64,000 nt of DNA, taken from the NCBI RefSeq assembly GCF_963678635.1, contig NC_087064.1:81955847-82019846 (forward strand), in the 5' to 3' direction. Shown here piece by piece: positions 46,101 to 58,100 of this stretch (position 1 is its first letter; each line of letters opens with the position of its first letter). The translations under genes and the position numbers were made by a program. Below the pieces are notes generated by a model. That model did not search any database. It saw only the letters and a program-made list of their open reading frames with translations, and was not told the DNA's origin. This DNA comes from Symsagittifera roscoffensis (Eukaryota > Xenacoelomorpha > Acoela > Convolutidae).

Positions 46101-49100
46101 TGCATTAGAAAATGTCCGTTTTTTGAAATGTTGCCTGTTTTTTTAGGAAACTTTTCCTTTCCAAAAACTAACCTGCCAGTTCTGAGGTTGATAATTTATC
46201 AAACTAACATGGTGCTTACGTTTTGCCTGCTTTATCTGTTATACTCTACTTGTTTGAAGAAAAGCCGTCATGGTTTTCGGAAAAATCCTTTTAATTGAAT
46301 TTTTTTCCACCAATTTTAAAGAAATTTTGTCACTTTTTTCAAGCATTTTTAGCTAAATCTGAAGTTAAGGGTTTAGTCTAAATTTCAGGAAATCTTCCCT
46401 GCACAAGAGGCTATTCCCAAGTTTTAGTAGAGAAAAGTTTATGGATTTAGGAAAAGTCAAATTTTGAATTTTTGGTCAATGTTTGGATTCTTTTTCACTT
46501 GTTTCGAAAACTACCGAGTCAAATCTGAGAGAAACAATTTAGTTGAAAGAGATAGTTGTAGTTTTCCCTTTAAATCATCGGCTAATCTTCTACTTGAGCA
46601 GAGAAATCACTAGGGTTTTGCGTAAAGTCTTTTTGTAATTTTTTTTAAATTACGCATTTCCGTATCAGTACAATATGATTAAGAGTATTAAAACAGGCGC
46701 ATCCAGTATTAACTGGTCCACTAGTTTACTTCCAAGCAACCGTGGCGCAGATATGGGCACGTGAGACTCCAAATCAACAGGTCGGAGATTCAACTCCGGA
46801 AAATGGGTCGAGCTTTTGCTACATAGCATTGGCAATTTGATAGAAACTGTAGCTGCCTGATTGTTGGCTAGTGTTAGTGAAATTATAAGCGATCGCGGTG
46901 GAGATGTGAGAACGTGAAACTCCTAGTCTCAGCAAAGAAAAGTTCTCAAGTTGTATTTTAAGTCTTTTCCTTAGGCCTTTTTTCACTTTGTTTTGCCCGT
47001 TTAGAGCTCTTTTTTTGCAGTTTCCTAGCTTTTGTTTGCGAAGCGCAGCTTTGCCTCTGTGTATTATTATATATTTTTTCCAAGCTAACTAGCAAATAAA
47101 AATTCTCAATTTATTGGTATTTTTGTTATAATCACGATCTGTAGCATTGGAAATTTCATTGCATCTTTTTCCTGTATCTGTGGCTAGTTTTAAGCAGTCG
47201 GTTACTGTCAGTGGCTGAGAGGGAAGTGGGTGAGACTCTTAATTTCGAGGTTGCAGGTGCCAGTACGGCTCATAGAAAAGTTAAAATATTTCGAGGCTTG
47301 TTTCTACTTTTCCTTATTTCAGATTCGGTTTTGAGTTTTGTTTTTGATTTAAACAGTTTCAAATACAATCCACAGTTTTTCTGTAGCTTGTGATTTTAAC
47401 TACTCTGATTTGTAACAATTTCATGGAGTTTTTTATTTTGAACGGATTCGGCCTATGTTATATCGGCTAAGTCAACTTGTTTTTCGTGGTTTCACAGGCG
47501 AGTTTGTTCAATGCTTTCGCCTGTTCGAACAGGAATGGGTCGTAGAAAGATTAGATTTTAAATTTACGATAGCCCAAAAATTGTGCAGTTCCGATTTCGG
47601 CTCAACGAGTGTCTTAAAGTTACTTTAGCTTCAAGTTTTTTATGACCACAGTTTCGTTTTCGGATTAACGAGTGTCGACCGAAGCTTCCTCGCTTTAGCT
47701 GCCACGCTATCATTCATTCTCAATGCTTCTAAAGGCTGTTTATGAAAATCATCCGAGACAAAGTTATCAAATTTCTGTAGATCAAATTTTTATCAAATTT
47801 TTCGGCTTTCATTCATGTTCTCAAAAGGTTAATCAAAAGATTTCCGAAATTCAAACAACCTCAAAGTCGCGTTTTTTCACTTTTTAAGGGTACTGTTTTT
47901 TCAATTTTTGAAACTCAAAAGTTGATTGTTTGCTGATATTATTGACACTTTTCCTGCTGTTTTTACTTAAAAGTAACAAAAATCAATTTGTGGAAAGTGT
48001 TTGCAGATTTAAAAATCTTATTTAGGCTGTAATATTTTTGTCGCTGATTTTTAGGTTCGATTTTTTAGGCAAACTCCACTATCGAACAGCAAAGGTGTAA
48101 AAGTCACGAAAAACGTGGTTTACTTCTAATTTCGAAAGTGAACTTCAATTTTCCGAACTCCTCCTGATGAAATTTCTCAAACTTTGTTAACTTTATAAAA
48201 AGATGTGTCAATCATAAACTTTTCAAGAAATCAAAAGAGCTGGAAGACCATCTTTTTTCTTTGAATTTCGATTGTTGAGGTTTATTAGTATTTTTTTTCT
48301 GTTAATTTGCGGTCATCGAGTCTTAACTGTCTGTTGGCTTTATTTTAAATAATTTAGAAAATTAATATGTTTTTAGAGCATTTAACCATAAGGAAGCTAT
48401 TACTGTTATCGAATTTCATGCGAAATTTCTACCGTGCGTAAAACCGCAGAAATTTCTTTAAAAGATTATTTCCTCGTCTGGTTGATTTTTGTCTGTTTTG
48501 TTTTCAGGAAAGTCTTAAAATGCTCTAACATCTACAGAAGAGCATGTACATTTTATGTACGTTTTTTAAGTTCAATTGAAGTTCGTTTGCTAAAAGGTAG
48601 GCATAAAATGAAATCGGATATGGTGCGAAAAAAAAACGTGAAAGACTTCTATTTTAGAAAGTAGATTTTAATTTAAAGATTTTCCAGCGGAACAAAAAAT
48701 TGATCCAGTTTTCTCAAATTAGGTTAACATTTATCAAACACGTGTCAATCATAAATTGTTCTTGAAATTCAAAGAGCTTTAAGGCCATATATTTTATCTT
48801 GAAAATTCGAAAGTGACGTTCTTTTTTCAAAATTAAGTTAGTATTTTTCTTTTTCCTTGTGTTCATTGTCTTTTTCGAACTGTGTGTTTTTATATAATTT
48901 ACCGTGTTCAGATTATTCTCTCCCCCCAGTAACTGATTAGGAGAAAGAAAGAAAGAAAGAAAGAATTTATTTCTCATTGTTAATGGTAAATATGCATAAA
49001 ACGAGAATTAAAACATGAAGCACCAGAAACAGTGAGGGGACAGTTAATGAACCCAATTGGGTTACAGAGCACTGCCCGATTACACTTGTTTAGTTTATGT

Positions 49101-52100
49101 ACTAGAATCTTTTGTGCGAAAAGTCATTTGTGCAATGTGTTTAGACCGGATGCGATTGGGACAGTGACTGTGGACGAGAAAGAGAGATTTGAGAACTTGA
49201 AAGAGTCCCTCAGAGAGTATCTGGAGAAACAAGTCACCAATTTCAGGTTAATAAGAAGTGCCACAGTTTTGTGTAGGTATTAATCAACTCAGGGGGAATA
49301 TGTCGATTAGCTGAGATGACCTCACATAATTGAAGTACCTGGTAGGAAGGTTCTGACCACGAAGTCCTTTTTGGCTCAATCCTAAGAAACGTTTCTTAGA
49401 TTTGGTTAATGTTTTGGGTGGATTCAAGCTAACCATTAGTCCAGTGCCTAAGAGTTCATCTAGTGATATATGTTTCAGGTACTGCTTTCCATTCGGCCGA
49501 CCAGAAGGATCCCTGAAAGCTACGGTGTCTCTGTTGGAGAGGGTAAGTGGACGGAAACACTATTTGAAGCACCGTTGGGCATTCAATTTATTCCGACATT
49601 GTTACCGCCAATCGGGCAGTTGCAAAATCAACCTGTCTTTAGGTGTATTTGTTTTCCTTTCTGAAGTGTTTTCCTTTCTGAAATAATATCAGAGTGGCTC
49701 GCCACTGTATTTCTGCGAGAGTATTTCTGTCCTTAAGAAAACTAACTAATTTATAGTTCTAGCTAGCCTATAAAGTCATTTATTTGCTGATGAGGAAGGA
49801 GCTGTGGTATGAATTGGTAACTTGGTATGTTTTGCAGGTAATTCGCGAAGCTCACACAGAGGTGGTATAACACTGCTAATATGCTGATCTGTTGATCTTT
49901 GCTTTTTCGGACTGTTTCGAGTTTTGTTCAACTTAAAAACAAGTTCCGTTTCGATTCATATCCAATCCCCTATCACAAACACACCCTATCATATCAACTG
50001 ACCTGGACGCAATATCAATTTTTTAACCTCCCAACAGGGGATGTTTTTTGCTAGTAAAAGCAAACAGACCTGAGTTTCAGTTTTGTACGTTGCAACAAGC
50101 TACTCGGTATGCCTTCTATACACTTGCAATTTCTGTTGAAGCCACCTCAATTTAAAGATGACCAGTTTATTAGCATGTGTGTCGATCAGCGTTTCTATAT
50201 GAAAAAAAAATATTGGATTTTTCTCGGTTTAAAATTGGGTATTTACGCTGTAGGCTAACATATACCGAAACATTTTCGTTTTACTTCATTCTAAAGCAAT
50301 TGTCGCGCGATGAGCGACGCACATGCTAACGCTACGTTACTTGATATAATTCAGTTATTACCGGTAAACCACAAACGGCACTAATTCTGTTATTTTGAAA
50401 ATTTTTAGTTTAACTGAAATTCAGAGTGTGCAGAGTTTGATTCTAAATATTGGCTCGAAGAGTGATTTAGAACATGGACTGATTTGGTTTTGACTTCTGT
50501 AATTAACGGCTTCGATTATTAGAAAAAGTTCATGTTTCTTTTTAAAAATATAAACTGACGTGCCAGATAAATAAGCTGACAGACCTGACATTAAGAAGAC
50601 AAAATAGATACACAGTCATCGTCATCTGATTGGTTATCAAAAATAGGCCTTGCCACGCGAGTTCTAAGACTAAAGAGGCAAAATTAAGTGTCGATTTCTC
50701 CTTTTTCTTGTACCTGTTTTCTTGAAGTAATTGCGAAAGTATTTATCGCCTGAACATCTCTAATTGCGTTTTCCGAACACCTTTAAATCACAATGAAAAA
50801 ATTGTTATGGTCGTTCTTGTATCTCACATGCGAGCGTGCGATCACTCCGCGTATCGAAAAACAGACCGAGTATTCGTCAGTGGTACTCACTACTATAATA
50901 CTAATGAACCTTGAATTGTTTGGTATTTAGGGACATGCATGTCACCAATTGCTGCTTGTGTCGAATTGCTCGCTCAAAATAAAAAATACAGTTTGTTTAA
51001 ATTTTTTGCAATGAAACACATTCTCGAATTTGAAAGATTTTTTGAAAATGTGTAGGAACTTTGTATTCGGGTGTTTTAGTTTTTTTCTTTTCGTTTTCCA
51101 CGCAAAAGCAGCTGCCACAAATAATCATCGGACTAGATTGAGTGATATATCATATTAAATTTTCAGTCGTGATTCGAAGGACATAAAAAAATTTGAAAAA
51201 TTTTTCCGTGTCGAAAAAAACCGGTTTGAAATTTTTGATTTTTTGTCTTAATCCGCGCAAATAAAGCAAGCGAGCAGGCTTACAACACTGAATTATACCT
51301 AAATTAGGACCTTAAAATTTAATATTAAGCTAGTAAAACTAGTTTTTGGATTTTTATAGCTTCATTTTGGGAACCAAAAACTTCAAAAATTCTGCGTTGT
51401 TTTGCACAAAATAATGCATCATATTATTTCTCGTGAAATACTAATCAACCTTTTTTCCCTTCAGTTTTGGTCTTATTTTTACCCAAATTGAGGAAAACGG
51501 GTTTGAAATTTCAAATTTTGTTAGTTTTGTCCGGATAATTTAAATCAGCACTTCAAGGTTAATCTGTTCCGCTGGAGTTGACGCGGTTCTGAAATTATTT
51601 CGACAGGTTTGTTTTTACGATTTTGATGGACGAAATACTAGCAGTCTCCAGAGTTTTTGCGTCGCAATTGGGAGACAAGGAGATATTTTCGAGCAGATTT
51701 TTTGACGGTTTTTTTACAAGCTAAATTTCTGTTGCGCTTTTAAAATTTGGAGGAGGCATTAATGCAGTCTAAAAATATCGTTGAAAATTCGATGATTTTT
51801 CTTGCAATATTTGAAGCTTGTTCTTAAAAAATCTGAATTTACGAGTCTTGGTGGATGTTATTTTTCATTTGTTATTTTTGAACGTAATGAAGACTTATAT
51901 AGGTCATGATGATTGTTTAAATATTTTCTTTTCAGAAAGTCTTTGTTCACACCAAGTTTCGTCTTTTGTGACTTGACTTTTGTTTTTTAAAAGTCACTGG
52001 ACGTAGTGAAAACTGCTTTATAGGTTATGGTGCTTTTTCAGGAAAATTCTTAAAAATGCTCTTATATAAACAGATATACATTCATACTTAATGATGTATT

Positions 52101-55100
52101 TATGAATGCATTTAGGTATATATGCACTTTTTGAGATCAATTCAAATTCATCTGCTAAAAGCTGGGCAAGTTGTGGTGGCCAAGTACGAACGTGGAAGTG
52201 GCGCGAAAATACAAATTATTTTTAGTTTCGAAAGTCTTTTTTTTCAGGTTTTCCAGTGGAACCGATGTTATACCTATTGCTTAAGTTTTCTCGAATTGAC
52301 TTAATTTCATCAAAGAAAGTTTGATCATAAATTTGTCTTGAAGTTCAAAGAGATTTTGGGGCCATGTATTTTTAAGAGTATTGAACGTAGTGAAGACTCT
52401 TATATAGGTAATGGTGCAGTTTGTGTGTGATTTTTTTAAAGGAAAAATCTTAAAATGCTCTAATAAAAACAGATATACATTCATACATATTGATGCATTC
52501 ATGAATGCACTTAATTATATCTGCACTTTTTGAGTTCAGTTGAAATTCATCTGCTGAAAGTGACGCAAATAGCATTCTCGAAACACGAACGTGGAAATGG
52601 CGCAAAAAAAATGTGAACGATTTCTAGTTTCGAAAGTCGAATTTAATTTTTAGATTTCCAGCGGAATAAAAACTTTACCTATTGATTCAGGTTTCTCTAG
52701 TTGGGTTCATGTTATCAAAAAAGCGCCAATCATAATTTATGCTAGAAATGCGAAGAGTTAAAAGGGCATCTGTTTTTTTTTCTTTGAATTTTGAAAGTTG
52801 AGATTTTTTCAGGAAAGTCAGTGTGTTTTCATTAGGTTTACTTGCGTTCATTACTCTTTGGCAAACTTCGATTAGATATTTGTTAATTGGAGAAACAAAA
52901 ATTGAAAATTTGTCAAAAATTAATAAGTTTATTGTTGTTTCCAACTGCTGTTGGCTATGTTTACCCTTGCGACAAGTAAGGTTGTCGCAATCGGGTACTA
53001 GACTTTCCCCCTTAAATATTTTCTTCACAGAATGGTTAAAATTGGAAAAAGTAAATTAGTTTCAGTTCATAAGAATTCCAATTTCTCTGCGTCTCCTTAA
53101 CAGTTGGTCCGGAGTTAAAGAATGCGCCTGGGAAGGAAAAGGTCCTGGGTTCGAATCTGACTAGACCTGTTTTTTTTTCAAACGGGAATAGTCCGTTTCA
53201 AAAACAATTGTTGACTAATTACTGTCTGCTCAAGTTTTGTCTGCTTAGTTGCCATATTGTTGAATTGTTTTTTTTAAAATTGTTTTTGCATATAATTGCT
53301 TTAAGTGTTCTGATCTACCTCTGCTGTTTGTAATTTTACTAAACCTGACTTCAAATGTTTTTTTTTCGCTGAAAGTTTTTATTCAGCCAAAATGATTTGA
53401 ACCAATTTTTTTCTCGTCCTAATGACCTGATTTTTTTGAGTCGTTTTTTAACGGAAACATTTTTCGATGCTCACCTCTTGATTGCACAAAACGCTTAAAA
53501 TCTTAATAGAAATTATAATTCAAGTTTTTCATGACAAAATTTTTTCCGGTTTTTTCGTATTTTTTTCGGCTTGATAGATTTCAGCCTGTTTTATATCAGC
53601 TTATTAGACTCATATTGCGTGTTTTGATGAGCGGGAAAAATTGTGTGTGCGTTTCTGTGCTTTGAAAGTGAGGGGGACTTAATAACTTTTATGGCTTAAA
53701 TTTTCTGATTTTTTTGTCTTTTTTGTTTTCTTTTTAACGCTTAATAGGTTTCGGCCTATATCATGTCGACTTAGTGGCCTCTTATTGATTCATTTGACAA
53801 GCAAATAATGTTTTTGAGTGTTTGTGTGTTTTGAGGGGGACTGATTTATTTTTCATATGTCTTGTTGGTTTTTTCGGCTGAAAGGGGTTTCTGATAAGGT
53901 TTTTTAGTCTTTGTTTTATATTGTTCTAGCATATTTTTTTATTTTTTGTGTTCCTTGTTTTGCATTTTTTTGTGTTGGCATTTTACATTTTTGCTTATTT
54001 TACTTTTTTTTGTGTTGGCATGTTTTTTGTTTCAAAACTAGCCTTATTTATTTTGATAGATGTAGTTTTTGGCATTTTCGATTTTTTTTCTTTATCGCAA
54101 GTGATGCAAAGGTGAGCTTCGCCTCTGTGTTGTTCTTGTGATTAACAAGCGTTATCGAACCAAAATATACCTTTTTTCGGGTTAACAACTAGTTTAACAA
54201 AATCAGTTAGCACAGCTGCTCTGAATGCAACAGAAAAGAATGTCTGCTAACAGATTATTTTGCATTTTAAATGGCCGCTCCATTCGAATTTTTATTAGAT
54301 GTAAATCAACTCATGTGTTTAGTTTTAGCTTATTTTTTAGCTTTTTTCACTTCAAGGTTTTTTTGGCTGAAATTGTTTTGGCTGATGCATATCTGTTTAG
54401 TTGCCTCATAGTTCGTCGATTGAATCACCAAAATTATTAAATTGTTTTTGTGCTTACGAAAGGGTGGGGGGCGTAACACTTAAAGAATGACTCAATGGCT
54501 TTCTTTTGTTTTTAATACTTACTAAACACTGGCAGTTGTGTTTCTCAGTGTTTTCCCTTAAATTTACCAGCGCTCCAGACAAACATTTGAAAAAAAATAA
54601 TTGCGTCCAATTTTTTTTTGCTAGCTGCCGTGCCATTTTATTGTATCGCAAAGGTGTTAAGCTCAGCTTTGCCTCTGTATTTCAGTTCAGTTCTATTCAT
54701 GCTGAAACGGGGACAAATATTCCCTCCTATTATGAAAGCGGAAATGGCGTGAAAAAAAAATCTTCGACTTCTAGTTTTGATAGTAGATTTTTATTTTGAG
54801 ATTTCCCTGCAGAATAAAAAAATTCACGTATTTAACCAGTTTTCTCAATTTGGGTTAATTCTCAAAAAAGTGGCAATCATGAATTTTTGTCGAAATTCAA
54901 AGAGCTTTAAGGCCTTATAAATTTTCCTTTTAAAATCGAAAGTTTGAAGTTTTTTGGAAAACATTTTTTTTTTCATTTTTCTTGCGTTCAATGACTCTTT
55001 TGCAACTGTCTACTGGCTATCTTATTGAGGTTAAAAGAGCTTGAAGGCCATCAGTTTTTCTTTGGAATTTAAAAATTGACGTTTTTCAAAAAAAAACAAA

Positions 55101-58100
55101 TCCGTTTTTTTATTTCCTTGCATTCCTTGACACTTTTCCTTCAGTTTGTTGGCTATGGTTTGATTTTGGCTGTTGGGATAGGAAAAACAAAAAAAACTGA
55201 AAAACTTAGTTGATCCTAATTTTTTCTAAGAAAAAAAAAGTTATTCGAGACTAGTTAAAAAAGGCAAGTCGGATCATTCTGTGTTTGCCTTGCTACGAGC
55301 AGTCTTATTTGAGTTTACATTTATTTTTTGAATTTTTACATTAATTTTGATTTCTCATGAGTTCACGCTCACATCGCTTTTTAGGTTTTTACTGTATGAT
55401 TCTTCAATTTTTTTTGCAAATACTTGTCTGTTGGCTTTTCTTTTTGTCTCGGTATGTTTTTGCTTCTAGTTTTTAAAAATTTTTGACGTGACATCTTATT
55501 TATCAAAAAAGCTCTTGAATGGCCGTTCGCAACTTCGCCTTCTTTTTCAGCTTTTATTTGCCTAAGTACAGCTTCGCCTCGATGTTTGCTTGCTTCTGGC
55601 AATGCACAAAAAAAATTGAGTGCAGTGCAGTTTCAAACAATGAAGGCTATGCTAACTCAGAATATTCAGACATATACGTTGAGATATTTCAACTAGTTTC
55701 CATTGGAGAATCTGATTTGAAATATAGGGATTATAGACCACCCAAATTAACTTGCTAAACCATTCTTACGTAAAAGTTGGAAAAGATGCGAAACTACGTT
55801 TCATTTATACTTGGTCAAAATATCTTTGCAAAAGAGCACGAAATACAATCGCCTGAGCCTAAAAGGTGATATCATTTCAAAATTAAATTATGCTGATTCG
55901 CACCAATAGTAGGGGAGTTTTTTTCGGCCAAAGAGTTGGGTTAAAAAAAACGATTTATTGAGGCGCGATATTCCAAATTAAATCTGGTTACACAAAATTT
56001 TGCTAAGGCTTCGACTATCGTCTTATTAAATCTTTTATGCCCTGATTTACTGTATGAAGAATAAGTCTAAGCTATTTTCTAGGCCTCGCGTCAAAGCTGA
56101 TTTATTTGTTTTCTTATCAGCGGCGGTTTGGACCAAGTTGTAGAATGTTAATAAATATTTGCAAAAAAATAAAGACTTGGGTGCTGATTTTCTTGATAAA
56201 TAGTGCTGGCCGTTATAAAATATGGAAGGCAAAGAAACCAAGAACATTTTTGAGTGTGAAGTTGATTTTGACATTGATTTTCATTTCTGTAGTTTTTAGT
56301 TATAAACTGAGTTATTCATAAATTGGACAACATCTTTGAGTGGAACAGAATGATAATTCAGTAGGCAAAATGGTTTGTTTTGGAATTCTTAGGAATGATT
56401 TTATTAGAATATTAACTTAACTGTTTTGAGTTTGTGGTAATTAATGAAAATCATAAATAGATATCCCATATAATGCAATATCGGTCATTTTAAAGGATAA
56501 TAGGAACAAATATCGGGTAATATAGAGTTGCATCTGGCCTTTCAAATGTTGTTGGAGGCATCTCATTTTTTTTACCAGAAGTATTCAAAATCTCTTTACA
56601 ATTAATTTTTTTTAATTCAAGTAAATCGGGAACATGAATCTGATCACATATTTAGTCTCAGTTAGACTCCAACCATAACCTCTGCTGTTTGTGACCTTGA
56701 CTTGACATTCACTAATGACCTTAGAGTGTGGAGTAAGGGGTCTAATTTGTTGTTAGGTGTTGATGAAGGATGTCGTGACCCCCGCCCCGCCCGAAGAGGT
56801 GTGCAAAGTGGTGAAGAAGTGTCTGGAAGGATCTGCGCTGGTTAATTACACAAAGATATCGGACTACGCCGAAGTCGAAGGTAACAATATGATGAACATA
56901 CTGAAGTTGAATAATTTTGATTGATGAGCTGAATATTTGGAGTCGTTGAAGTGGTTAAGTCCATATATTGAAGATCTTTGAAAATTAACTGAAGTTATGT
57001 GCAATTATCTTGCAGTCGCATCCGGTCAACTCGCAATCACGACCTCGGGATCAAAAATTCATGACGTTTGTTTTTACCATTCAGAATGATAATAGAGTAT
57101 GCTTGAAATCTTTTCTTGAACGTCTAATCAGATTTTGAGTTTGATTTTGACTGGTCAATCTCATTACCATAGTTGAAATATTCCGCTGTATTGGTCAATT
57201 CCGATTGATACCATGCTTTGAAACATAAATATTGTGATAATTGAAATTGGCGTGAAGTTTAAGTAGTTACGCTTGCGATTAGCAAGCGTTATCACACTGG
57301 AATACAGACTTTTTTCTAGTTAACAACTAGTTTAACAAAATTAAATGAATCACTTGCTGAGGAGGAGGAGGAAAGGCAGCTGACTTCTTTTCTATGCAGC
57401 TTACTTCTTTTCACTTCTCTTCTATTAACATTTCAGGTTGCGTCGTCCTTGACGTCGAGGTAAATCAGTTGCCTCTGTACCCTAACGGCTGGGGTTTGAG
57501 TCGTGGGCGGATCTTTTTTTGTATCAAGAAAATTGAAAAACAAATTCCGAGAAAAATGTATTGTTGGTTTTCGTTTGTTCGCTCAAGTTTCGTCGGCCAA
57601 AATGCCACATCGGATTTTACTTGTTCTGTAGACAATATTCATTGTAGTTGCAAGTGCAAGTGTTGTTCATTCTCAATTTCAGTGGGGACTTGAAAAAATC
57701 AAAAAATCGTTTTTTTTTCTGTTCAAGTGGTTTCAGCTCAAAGATTGTCGGGCTAGTTGTCACATCACTGATTTTTTTTGTGCTGTAAATAACTTTCATT
57801 GTAGTTGCAAGTGCAACTGTTGTCCATTGTTGTTTAAGGTGGGACTATAAGCTTTTTTTATAAAATCATTTTTTTTTCGGCTCGACTTGTGTCTTCTCAA
57901 AGATTGTCGGCTTTGTTTCTTTTCCTAAATTTTGTTCCGTTGTTACTGCTTTAAAATTGAAGTGTCTGGTATGTTTGCCTGGAATGAACTTCTATCGAGA
58001 CATGGAAGTTTGTGACCTTGATTTTTTTCAAAAAAAATTTTTTGGCTTTGTTTTTGTGTTTCTGTTGTATCGCAAGTGATGCGAAGCTCCGCTTCGCCTC

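Noticed and set aside
49402-49686. 94-codon frame around CAPS exon 14
   Set aside because: Only 64 bp (49479-49542) align with CAPS; the remainder is intron read through the GTAAGT donor.
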